Origin: an uncultured bacterium
GTDB lineage: Bacteria > Cyanobacteriota > Vampirovibrionia > Gastranaerophilales > Gastranaerophilaceae
Assembly: GCA_949296355.1 (NCBI GenBank)
Contig: CASFPS010000001.1
Location: 62,001 to 126,000 of the forward strand
Length of the DNA: 64,000 nt
Direction: 5' to 3'
A model generated the notes under the pieces. The model saw nothing but the letters and a program-made list of their open reading frames with translations, ran no database searches and was not told the origin of the DNA. This document shows, piece by piece, positions 46,107 through 53,202 of the stretch; the stretch's first letter is position 1, and every line of letters begins with the position of its first letter. The position numbers and the translations under genes were made by a program.

Positions 46107-46934
46107 ATGTTTGAGACGTTTTATAATGATCCGATTTCGTATTCTGTTATTATGACGACTTTATCCGGTTTAGCATTATTGTTTTTTCTGCCGATTCTGT
46201 TTGGATGTATATTTTTTTACTGGAGAAAAAGCAAAGTTCTGCTAAGTGTGTTTACAGGTTTGTTTTTAATTCTGGCATTATTTATTGTCTTTGGTTCTGT
46301 TCCTTTTTATTATCAGGTAAAAGCAGGCACATCAGAGAATCACAAAGTCGCAATTGCAAATTATGATAAAGCAATGAAGTTCGCAATATTTCCTGAATAT
46401 AAAAGTCTTTTGTATATGGATAAGTTCAAAAGATATATGGCAATGGGGTGCGGAAAAGAAGCAATTGAAAACTATGAGAAGGCTCTTTCATATCACAAGA
46501 GTTATTCCGAGCCGCAAAAGGGGTATCATCTTTTCGCCGCAATGTTATATACAAGAGCAGAAGATTATGATAAAGCTATAGAAATTTATAAAAAATACAA
46601 TGACTATATTGCTCTGTCAGGTGTATATCGAATGATGGGAGATTATAAGACAGCATTGGAATACGCCACTCAGTCAGTAGTTATGCCGCGGGTTTCTTCC
46701 AATCCTCACAGACCTGCTGCTTCATATAAGTCTGAAGCTTATCACAATCGGGCTATAATATACAGGCATTTAGGACAGGATGATCCGGCTCAAAAAGATT
46801 TACAAATGGCTATAAAATTAAATCCGAGAAATAAAGATTTATATTTAGAGAAGTATGAGCAATATGAACTTTATGAAAAGCGTTATCTAGAACAACATAA
46901 GCTTGCAAGACGAAATTACCATTTTACTGATTAG
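46107..46934 (+). CDS. Membrane protein with TPR repeats
   Basis: This 275-residue protein has two membrane helices (about 19-40 and 46-66). A periplasmic or cytosolic TPR region (about 75-250) has units such as HKVAIANYDKAMKF, GKEAIENYEKALSY and EDYDKAIEIYKKY. The C-terminus is Tyr/Glu-rich. It follows infB by 74 nt with AGGAGAG ahead. The function is unknown; TPRs point to protein binding. It is the last host gene before the prophage. Confidence 0.82.
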   Translation: MFETFYNDPISYSVIMTTLSGLALLFFLPILFGCIFFYWRKSKVLLSVFTGLFLILALFIVFGSVPFYYQVKAGTSENHKVAIANYDKAMKFAIFPEYKSLLYMDKFKRYMAMGCGKEAIENYEKALSYHKSYSEPQKGYHLFAAMLYTRAEDYDKAIEIYKKYNDYIALSGVYRMMGDYKTALEYATQSVVMPRVSSNPHRPAASYKSEAYHNRAIIYRHLGQDDPAQKDLQMAIKLNPRNKDLYLEKYEQYELYEKRYLEQHKLARRNYHFTD

Positions 46935-47106
46935 TTGCAGGTTGGGTAACGAGTAAGCGAACACACCATGAAAACAGTTATTGTCGAGTAAACCCAACCT
47001 ACATTGAAAAAACAGAACTTGTAAGATTGTAGCTGGCAGGGTAGACTTTAGATAATAGGTCGGACTTTAGCCTGACAAAAACTCTGGTAAATAAAGAAAA
47101 AATAAA
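46935..47106. repeat. Host spacer with dispersed repeats, left of the att site
   Basis: GCAGGTTGGGTAACGAG and TCGAGTAAACCCAACCTACA (about 46938-47004) and AGGTCGGACTTTAGCCTGAC (about 47059-47078) are diverged copies of the palindromic modules. No gene is seen. Confidence 0.6.
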
Positions 47107-47147
47107 CGGCGGTAAGGGGAATTGAACCCCTGTTTGGAGAATGAGAA
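47107..47147 (-). other. tRNA-Glu(CUC) 3' half, prophage attachment site
   Basis: Read on minus, the 3' half of a tRNA is present: anticodon loop TTCTCAT, stem TCTCC, four-base variable region AAAC, T stem-loop AGGGG-TTCAATT-CCCCT, acceptor strand TACCGCC and discriminator G. The short variable region and G73 fit tRNA-Glu. The 5' half (which should begin GGCGGTA) is missing; unrelated DNA takes its place. This is the pattern of a displaced tRNA 3' end left at one edge of an integrated phage. Confidence 0.75.
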
Positions 47148-47305
47148 TCCTATATTTTAAATTTTATTCCCAGTAAAATCAACCATTTCAGCCCTATTGA
47201 ATTAAATCCTAATTATATGAATTAGCATATAAAGTGGACACAGAATGGACATGAAATTTTCATTTAAAAACCTCACTTCCGTGTATGTGGAAGAAGGAGG
47301 TAAAA
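47148..47305. other. Phage-host junction spacer
   Basis: This AT-rich stretch runs from the tRNA fragment to the first phage gene. It contains no coding frame I trust and no clear promoter. No integrase gene is found next to it. Confidence 0.4.
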
Positions 47306-47506
47306 ATGAAAAACCCTACCCCGGGTGAACCTATTATTAAAGATTACCCTACTATTAATGATTTATTAATAGAATGTTTAGAAAGAGATTTTCCTAATAA
47401 ATTACCGCCTAACTATGTGGATAGTTTTGAACTTGGTGTTTTATTAGGACAGCAAAAGGTAATAGATAAATTAAAAACTGAAAAATTATATCAAGAAAAT
47501 AAATAG
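47306..47506 (+). CDS. Small phage protein of unknown function
   Basis: This 66-residue acidic protein starts behind a perfect AAGGAGG; an in-frame ATG 21 nt earlier lacks one. It has TINDLLIECLERDFPNKLPP and a C-terminal Lys-rich helix. I do not recognise it. It is the first gene inside the att site and is followed by a terminator. Confidence 0.65.
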   Translation: MKNPTPGEPIIKDYPTINDLLIECLERDFPNKLPPNYVDSFELGVLLGQQKVIDKLKTEKLYQENK

Positions 47507-47508
47507 CA

Positions 47509-47571
47509 GCAGACAAGGCTAGATAGGTAGATTATACCTATACCCTCAAATTGTCTGCTCTTTTTGTTTTA
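47509..47571 (+). terminator. Rho-independent terminator
   Basis: GCAGACAA (47509-47516) pairs with TTGTCTGC (47551-47558), enclosing a smaller ATAGGTAGATTATACCTAT hairpin, followed by TCTTTTTGTTTT. It separates the first small gene from the structural module. Confidence 0.75.
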
Positions 47572-47584
47572 AGGAGAGTTTATT

Positions 47585-48019
47585 ATGTGTATTGTGACAG
47601 GACTGACTGTAGGACTGGGTATGGGGATTACCTCTGCTTTGGGTATGACTGCTGCAACCACTACTACAGCTATGGTTGCCGGTGCTATCGGTACTACTAT
47701 GATAGCTGGTGGTATTGCAGGGATAGGAGCTGCTGCTTACGGAGTTGCAAGTGGAATTAAATCCTCCAGAGCTTCTGCTAAAGCTATGCAGCAGCAGGCA
47801 GAACTATTAAATCAATCTAATGGACAGCTTGAGGTTAATAAGACTACAACCAATTTACAGGATAATGATAATATTTCCAGACCCCTCAGCTCTCTTAGGG
47901 TTCCCCTGGCTCCAAAACAGAATACAACTGATACTATAACAAAAAATGTATATGGTGTTGATTCTAACCAGTTAGTAAAATCAACACAAAATATGACAGG
48001 ATTAAATATTGCAGCATAG
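47585..48019 (+). CDS. T7 gp7.3-like virion/tail-assembly protein, copy 1
   Basis: This 144-residue protein starts MCIVTGLTVGLGMG, with a long Gly/Ala-rich hydrophobic region (to about 58). A polar Gln/Asn-rich middle follows, and then SSLRVPL (about 101-107). It ends TGLNIAA. A C-terminal SLR(V/I)PL...GLNI tail is typical of T7 gp7.3-type proteins in this phage group, which help tail assembly and adsorption. The hydrophobic start is unusual for gp7.3. AAGGAGAG precedes the ATG. Confidence 0.65.
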   Translation: MCIVTGLTVGLGMGITSALGMTAATTTTAMVAGAIGTTMIAGGIAGIGAAAYGVASGIKSSRASAKAMQQQAELLNQSNGQLEVNKTTTNLQDNDNISRPLSSLRVPLAPKQNTTDTITKNVYGVDSNQLVKSTQNMTGLNIAA

Positions 48020-48027
48020 GAGATTTT

Positions 48028-48258
48028 ATGTGTTTTAGTACACCTTCAATTCCGTCTACAACAACTTCTATAACCGAGCAGTTAAATAAAAATAATGCAA
48101 CATTATCAAATGAAAAAGTAGCCGGAACAACAACAGAAAAGAAAACTAATAAAAGAACTGTAAGTTCCTTAAGAGTGCCTCTTGATAAAACCACTAACAC
48201 TTCAAATGTCGGGGCTAATACAACTGGTACAGCAACAGGATTAAACATACCTGTTTAG
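48028..48258 (+). CDS. T7 gp7.3-like virion/tail-assembly protein, copy 2
   Basis: This 76-residue Thr/Ser/Asn-rich protein starts MCFSTPSIPS and carries VSSLRVPLDK and a TGLNIPV end, the same tail as the gene 9 nt upstream. It is much shorter and lacks the hydrophobic region. The position just ahead of the portal gene matches T7 gene 7.3. The function is inferred from that position and tail. Confidence 0.7.
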   Translation: MCFSTPSIPSTTTSITEQLNKNNATLSNEKVAGTTTEKKTNKRTVSSLRVPLDKTTNTSNVGANTTGTATGLNIPV

Positions 48259-48266
48259 AGGTAATA

Positions 48267-49901
48267 ATGAAAAAGAAAACAGAAGATAAAACGATAAAAA
48301 CACGGACTATTGCTTCTGAATATGAATCTATGAAACAAGACAGGCAGCCCTATTTAGATAAAGCTAAAGAAGCCTGTAAATATACAATCCCTTCCCTTAT
48401 TGCAGATAGAGAAACAAAGCGATTAGACGGTAAAAGTGTTAAATTTATTGAAACCCCGAATCAATCAGTAGGAGCTGATGGAGTTAATAATTTAGCAGCT
48501 AAGATAGCCGTGACCCTGCTCCCACCAAATCAAACATTCTTTAGATTTAATATGGACAGAAGCACTGTCAGGGAACAGGCTGCTATGGAGGCACAAGAGC
48601 CTACACAATTTGAAGAGAATGTTAATCGTGGTTTATCAATAATTGAAAGAGACTTACTTGCTTATCAAGAAGAACTTGCAGACAGAGTTTGTGTTGGTGA
48701 GGCTGTTATTCATCAGCTTGTGGCAGGTAATGTTTTTCTTGTACATGACCCCAAAAAAGGATTAAGATATTATCCTTTAGACCGGTATTGTGTAAAAAGG
48801 GATTATTGCGGGAATGTTATAAAAGCAATAACTGAAGAAACTGTCGGTTATTATGCTTTACCTGAAAAGATTCAAAAAGAAGTATTAGCAAAAGTTTTAG
48901 AAAAGAAAGCTATAAAAGATGATAGAGGTGATTTAAGGCTTGAAGAACTTGAACTCACTTTATATACAAAATTTAAACGAGATGGAAAATTCTGGCTAGT
49001 ATGTCAAGAGGTTGAAGGAATTATTTTACCGGATTCTCAAGGAAAGTATCCCATAGATATAGCTCCGTTTATTGCCTTAAGATACAGGCGTATTGACGGA
49101 GAAAGCTATGGCAGAGGCTTGGTAGAAGAATATATTGGTGATATTTCATATCTTGATACCATCTCACTTGCAATTAAACAGGCTGCTTTAGCAGGTTCTA
49201 AGCTTGTTATGCTTGTAAATCCTACTGGTACAACAAAGATTAAACACCTGGCAGAAGCCAAAAATGGTGGTTTTGCTCTTGGAAGGGTTGAAGATGTCCA
49301 GCCATTACAGGCTAATAAGTATTATGATATGCAGGTAGCACAAGCTGAAGCAGATAAGATTGAAAGAAGATTAAACAGAATATTTGTTATGAAAGCTGCT
49401 ATACAGAGAGATGCTGAAAGAGTAACAGCAGAAGAAATAAGGACAATGGCAGCAGATTTGGAAGAAGCTCTTGGAAACTACTATTCCATTATGTGTAAAG
49501 AGTTCCAGAAAGCTTATGTAAAAATAACTTTCTTTCACCTTAAAAAAGAAAGAGGCAAATATTTACCTGATTTAGTCAGGGATAAAAATGTTAAGTTAAC
49601 CGTAACCACAGGTATTGAAGCACTTGGTAGAACTTCAGACCTTAATAAGCTTGTTACATTCTGGGATGTTATGGGAAAAGTTGCCCCCGTTGCAGCGCAA
49701 TTAGGGGGTAAGGTTGAACCTATTGCAAAAACAATAGCAGCCTCTCTAAATATGGATATTGAAGGATTTTTCTATTCGGAAGAAGAAAGAGCTCAGCAGC
49801 AACAACAAGCCCAGCAGCAAGCATTACTGGAAAAAGCAGCACCAAACTTAGTCAATAAGTATGGAGATGCTGTTATGCAGCAGCAAGCACAAGAACAGTA
49901 G
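48267..49901 (+). CDS. Head-tail connector (portal), T7 gp8-like
   Basis: This 544-residue portal protein belongs to the T7 head-to-tail connector family. It has IASEYESMKQDRQPYLDKAKEACKYTIPSLI, GVNNLAAKIAVTLLPPNQTFFRF, GNVFLVHDPKKGLRYYPLDRYCVKRD and the C-terminal AERVTAEEIRTMAADLEEALG helix. It ends in a Gln-rich tail. Twelve copies form the ring through which DNA passes and on which the tail is built. Length is close to T7 gp8. Confidence 0.95.
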   Translation: MKKKTEDKTIKTRTIASEYESMKQDRQPYLDKAKEACKYTIPSLIADRETKRLDGKSVKFIETPNQSVGADGVNNLAAKIAVTLLPPNQTFFRFNMDRSTVREQAAMEAQEPTQFEENVNRGLSIIERDLLAYQEELADRVCVGEAVIHQLVAGNVFLVHDPKKGLRYYPLDRYCVKRDYCGNVIKAITEETVGYYALPEKIQKEVLAKVLEKKAIKDDRGDLRLEELELTLYTKFKRDGKFWLVCQEVEGIILPDSQGKYPIDIAPFIALRYRRIDGESYGRGLVEEYIGDISYLDTISLAIKQAALAGSKLVMLVNPTGTTKIKHLAEAKNGGFALGRVEDVQPLQANKYYDMQVAQAEADKIERRLNRIFVMKAAIQRDAERVTAEEIRTMAADLEEALGNYYSIMCKEFQKAYVKITFFHLKKERGKYLPDLVRDKNVKLTVTTGIEALGRTSDLNKLVTFWDVMGKVAPVAAQLGGKVEPIAKTIAASLNMDIEGFFYSEEERAQQQQQAQQQALLEKAAPNLVNKYGDAVMQQQAQEQ

Positions 49902-49917
49902 AGGAGATTTCACAAAG

Positions 49918-50079
49918 ATGGCAAAACAAAAAGAAAAACAAAATAAAGCTGTTGAAGAAAAGATTGACCCTAAAGTCTTAATGATTATGGGGATGATGGC
50001 AAAACAAAAAGCCCCTGAAAAAGGCAAACAAAAAGGTATTTATAATGCTATGCCTAAAATGGTGATTGACAGGAGATAG
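49918..50079 (+). CDS. Small basic phage protein
   Basis: This 53-residue protein starts MAKQKEKQNKAVEEKIDP behind GAGGAG, right after the portal stop; the longer frame that overlaps the portal gene is unlikely. It is Lys- and Met-rich (VLMIMGMMAKQK). The position between portal and scaffold suggests a minor head protein, but the function is unknown. Confidence 0.6.
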   Translation: MAKQKEKQNKAVEEKIDPKVLMIMGMMAKQKAPEKGKQKGIYNAMPKMVIDRR

Positions 50080-50081
50080 TT

Positions 50082-50783
50082 ATGGCTGAAGAAGAAAACA
50101 ATAGCATAATTATTGATAGTGAAGAAGGTAAAGATATAGTAGACCAGCCAACAGAAGAAAATACACAGCCTTCAGAACAAGAGGAAAAAACTAAAGAAGA
50201 AGCCCCAAAAGAAGATATAAAACCTGAAGATATAGACCAGGAAAATGTTGAAGAAGTATCTAAAGCCCTTCAAACAAAAGGCTTTGATTATGAAGCATTG
50301 ACTGAAGAGTATATGTCAACAGGTGCTCTGTCAGAAAAAACAATGGCAGATTTAAATAAGGTTGGTATAACAAAAGATATAGTTGATAACTATATTGCAG
50401 GCTGTAATGCCCGTATGGAAGCTGAAAGAAATGAGCTTGCAGAGGTTGTGGGAGGCAGAGAGCAGATGGATTCTATTATAGACTGGGCTGCTCATAATTT
50501 ACCTAAAGAAGAGATTATATCAATCAACGCAATCAGAGATAAATACCAGCTAAAAAATACATTAATTGGATTGAAAAACCGTATGGAAGAAAAAGAAGGC
50601 GTTATTCCTAAATATCAAGATGGGGATGGCGGTAAAGCAGGGATTGCAGGGTTCAGGTCTCAAGCTGAAATGTTTGAAGCAATCAAAGACCCAAAATATA
50701 GCAAAGACCCCGCATATAGACATGATGTACAAATGAAGGTTCAGGCTAGTAGGGAAGCCGGAATTGATTTAGGAATTTATTAA
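50082..50783 (+). CDS. Scaffolding (capsid assembly) protein, T7 gp9-like
   Basis: This 233-residue very acidic protein has a disordered Glu/Pro/Asp-rich first third and helices after residue 75 (ALTEEYMSTGALSEKTMADLNKVGI). A C-terminal segment contains GFRSQAEMFEAIKDPKYSKDPAYRHDVQMKV. That end matches the capsid-assembly family of T7-like phages, whose C-terminus binds the coat protein. It sits between portal and capsid as in T7. Confidence 0.92.
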   Translation: MAEEENNSIIIDSEEGKDIVDQPTEENTQPSEQEEKTKEEAPKEDIKPEDIDQENVEEVSKALQTKGFDYEALTEEYMSTGALSEKTMADLNKVGITKDIVDNYIAGCNARMEAERNELAEVVGGREQMDSIIDWAAHNLPKEEIISINAIRDKYQLKNTLIGLKNRMEEKEGVIPKYQDGDGGKAGIAGFRSQAEMFEAIKDPKYSKDPAYRHDVQMKVQASREAGIDLGIY

Positions 50784-50808
50784 TTTTTAAGGAGACATTT
50801 TTAGAAAA

Positions 50809-51783
50809 ATGGCAGATGAATTAACTTTTACCAGATTAGGTCAAGCTAATCTATCAGGTGATGTATTGGCTTTATTTAAAGACCAATTTATTCCTGAACT
50901 CTTAGCAGCTTTCGATGCTAAAAGAGTTGTAAAAAATTATGTAAGAACAAAAACAATTCAAAAAGGTAAATCAGCAACTTTCCCTGTATTAGGTACAACT
51001 GATGCTAAATACATTGGTGTAGGTGATTCTTTACTGGGTAATCAATCTATTGCTCACAATGAAATCACCATCAACCTAGACCCATTCTTAGTATCAGATA
51101 TCCTTATTCACGAATTAGATGTGAAAATGCAGGAATATGATGACAGAGCTGAAATTGTAAGAGAAATGTCCAGAGCCTTAGCTAATACAGAAGATAAACA
51201 GCTTTTACAAGTTGGTGTATTGGCAGCAAGAGCTAATGGTACTGTAAAAGACAGACCCGGCGGTACTGTTATTAAAGCAGGTGCTACTGCTAAAACTGAT
51301 GCAGCAGTCCTGGCAGCAGCTATCTATACTTCAGGTGTTGAACTTGATGAAAAGAATGTAGATGAAGCTGATAGATATTGTTTTGTGAGACCTCTTCAAT
51401 ATGCTATGTTAGCACAATATGAAGATATCAAAAACCACGATATTGGTACAGGTTCTTATTCTGATGGTACAACTGGTAAATTGAATGGTATCAAAATTAT
51501 CAAAACAAACCATTTGCCGCAGGAAAATATTACACAGACTTCTGATGCAACAAAACCAAATAATGTTTATTATGGTGATTTCTCTAAAACAGCAGCACTT
51601 GTAATGAACAGACAGGCTATCGGTACTGTATCAAGACAGGGATTGATTGTAGAGCCTAAGTGGATTCTTGAAAGATTATCTCACTTGCTTACTGCAAGAA
51701 TCTTACAAGGTCATGGTATTCTTAGACCGGAATGTGCGGTAGAAATCTCTGCTGAAGCTGCAACAACAGTAAGCGGAACTTAA
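50809..51783 (+). CDS. Major capsid protein, T7 gp10-like
   Basis: This 324-residue protein has the HK97-fold T7-type coat pattern. RTKTIQKGKSATFPVLGTTDAKYIGVG and ITINLDPFLVSDILIHELDVKMQEYD come early and YCFVRPLQYAMLAQYED in the middle. It ends with a region containing LSHLLTARILQGHGILRPECAVEI. A GGAGACAT site precedes it. It is followed by a terminator, as gene 10 in T7 is followed by T-phi. Confidence 0.95.
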   Translation: MADELTFTRLGQANLSGDVLALFKDQFIPELLAAFDAKRVVKNYVRTKTIQKGKSATFPVLGTTDAKYIGVGDSLLGNQSIAHNEITINLDPFLVSDILIHELDVKMQEYDDRAEIVREMSRALANTEDKQLLQVGVLAARANGTVKDRPGGTVIKAGATAKTDAAVLAAAIYTSGVELDEKNVDEADRYCFVRPLQYAMLAQYEDIKNHDIGTGSYSDGTTGKLNGIKIIKTNHLPQENITQTSDATKPNNVYYGDFSKTAALVMNRQAIGTVSRQGLIVEPKWILERLSHLLTARILQGHGILRPECAVEISAEAATTVSGT

Positions 51784-51801
51784 TAAATAATAACTAATAT
51801 T

Positions 51802-51832
51802 AAGGCAGGCAATTTAGTCTGCCTTATTTTTT
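51802..51832 (+). terminator. Terminator after the capsid gene
   Basis: AAGGCAG (51802-51808), 10 nt, CTGCCTT, ATTTTTTC. Its place directly behind the capsid gene is the same as that of T-phi in T7. Confidence 0.85.
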
Positions 51833-51845
51833 CGTTAGGAGTAAA

Positions 51846-52637
51846 ATGATACACATTGTTTTTAATGTTGATGAAAAATATAAAGAAGCCTTAAAAGTTA
51901 CGGCTAAATCAATTCTTTTACACACAAAAGAGCCTGTTATGTTTCATATTATCGGGATTGATTCTATTGATATGGATGGTAATTTTAAATTTTATCCTAA
52001 CCCTGATTTATCAATGTTCTTAGAAGAAAATAAGCAAAACTATAATTATTTTACGACTGCGGCATTATACCGGCTGTTAATCCCCTTACTTATAAAAGAA
52101 GATAAAGCAATTTATCTTGATTGTGATACTATTGCCTGTCAAGACATTAAGGAACTTTGGGATACTGATGTTGATTTCATAGGCGGCTGCAAAGACCCTC
52201 AATTTAATTTTAGAAAACAAAGAACTAAAATAAACGGTGTTTATATAAATTCCGGAGTTTTATTGTTTAATCTCAAAAATATAAGAGAATGTATGTCCGA
52301 TTATGTCGATAGAATTATAAAAATACAAAAAGAGCAAGAATTAGAGCTTATTGACCAGGATATCATAAATCATTTATTTGATAACAAAATAACTTATCTG
52401 GATTTAAAGTGGAATGTCTGTGCAAATCTTTGTGATGATAAAGACTATACAGAATCCGATTATACAGAAAGAGATAAATCCAGAGAAAATCCTGCAATTA
52501 TTCATTATATGGGCTCAAGAAAACCTGATAAATATGATGATATTCCTTTTGCAGAGGAATATGACAAAGTAATAGGAAGAAAGAGAAACTACCCCAAAAT
52601 AATTCCGCTAGGGAAGTTTACAATTATAAGGAGATAA
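51846..52637 (+). CDS. GT8-family glycosyltransferase inserted in the virion module
   Basis: This 263-residue glycosyltransferase belongs to family 8. IHIVFNVDEKYKEALKVTAKSIL starts the Rossmann-like fold, then FTTAALYRLLIP and the metal-binding DCD (92-94) in AIYLDCDTIACQDIKELW. YINSGVLLFNLKNIREC and a C-terminal HYMGSRKPDK with the His ligand follow. GT8 enzymes move sugars from UDP-donors with retention. It lies between capsid and tail-tube genes, where T7 has none. It may modify virion protein or host surface glycans; this is inference. Confidence 0.9.
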   Translation: MIHIVFNVDEKYKEALKVTAKSILLHTKEPVMFHIIGIDSIDMDGNFKFYPNPDLSMFLEENKQNYNYFTTAALYRLLIPLLIKEDKAIYLDCDTIACQDIKELWDTDVDFIGGCKDPQFNFRKQRTKINGVYINSGVLLFNLKNIRECMSDYVDRIIKIQKEQELELIDQDIINHLFDNKITYLDLKWNVCANLCDDKDYTESDYTERDKSRENPAIIHYMGSRKPDKYDDIPFAEEYDKVIGRKRNYPKIIPLGKFTIIRR

Positions 52638-52638
52638 A

Positions 52639-53202
52639 ATGACAACAAAATTAGAAGCAATTAATACAATGCTTTCTTGTATCGGTCAATCCCCCTTAAA
52701 TACTCTTGAAGGAACTAAAAGCTATTTTACAATATCAGCCGAAAAAATATTAGATGATGAAGTTAGAAAGATACAAATACAAGGCTGGGATTTTAATTCA
52801 GAAGATTTTTATGAACTTCATCCTGATGTAAACAAACATATCAATATACCTGACAATATGATTATGGTTAAATTCCCTACCATATACAAAAACAGATATG
52901 TTGTTAGGGAAGGCAAATTATACGATAAATTTAAACACTCTTATGAAATTGAAGAAACCCTAAAGTGTTCTGTAGTTTGGTCTTTCCCATTTAAAGACCT
53001 TCCGGAAGTGTTTAAAGAATATGCCACAATGTCTGCTGCGTATAAGTTTACTAAAAGAGAACTAGGCTCTGATAAAGTCAGCCAGTTTACCCAGGAGGAT
53101 TTAATGGAAGCAAGAATAGCATTATTACAGCACGAGCTGGAGATAGGAGAGTACACAATGATACCGGCTATGTATGATGGCAGAATAAAGGATTCAATAT
53201 GA
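52639..53202 (+). CDS. Tail tubular protein A, T7 gp11-like
   Basis: This 187-residue protein starts TTKLEAINTMLSCIGQSPLNTLEG and has EVRKIQIQGWDFNSED. These are conserved in the gatekeeper ring that joins portal and nozzle. Length matches gp11. The stop overlaps the next start by 4 nt (ATGA). Confidence 0.95.
   Translation: MTTKLEAINTMLSCIGQSPLNTLEGTKSYFTISAEKILDDEVRKIQIQGWDFNSEDFYELHPDVNKHINIPDNMIMVKFPTIYKNRYVVREGKLYDKFKHSYEIEETLKCSVVWSFPFKDLPEVFKEYATMSAAYKFTKRELGSDKVSQFTQEDLMEARIALLQHELEIGEYTMIPAMYDGRIKDSI

Noticed and set aside
47107-47200. Complete tRNA gene at the phage junction
   Set aside because: Only the anticodon loop, variable region, T-arm and acceptor 3' strand are present; the 5' strand GGCGGTA and D-arm are missing.
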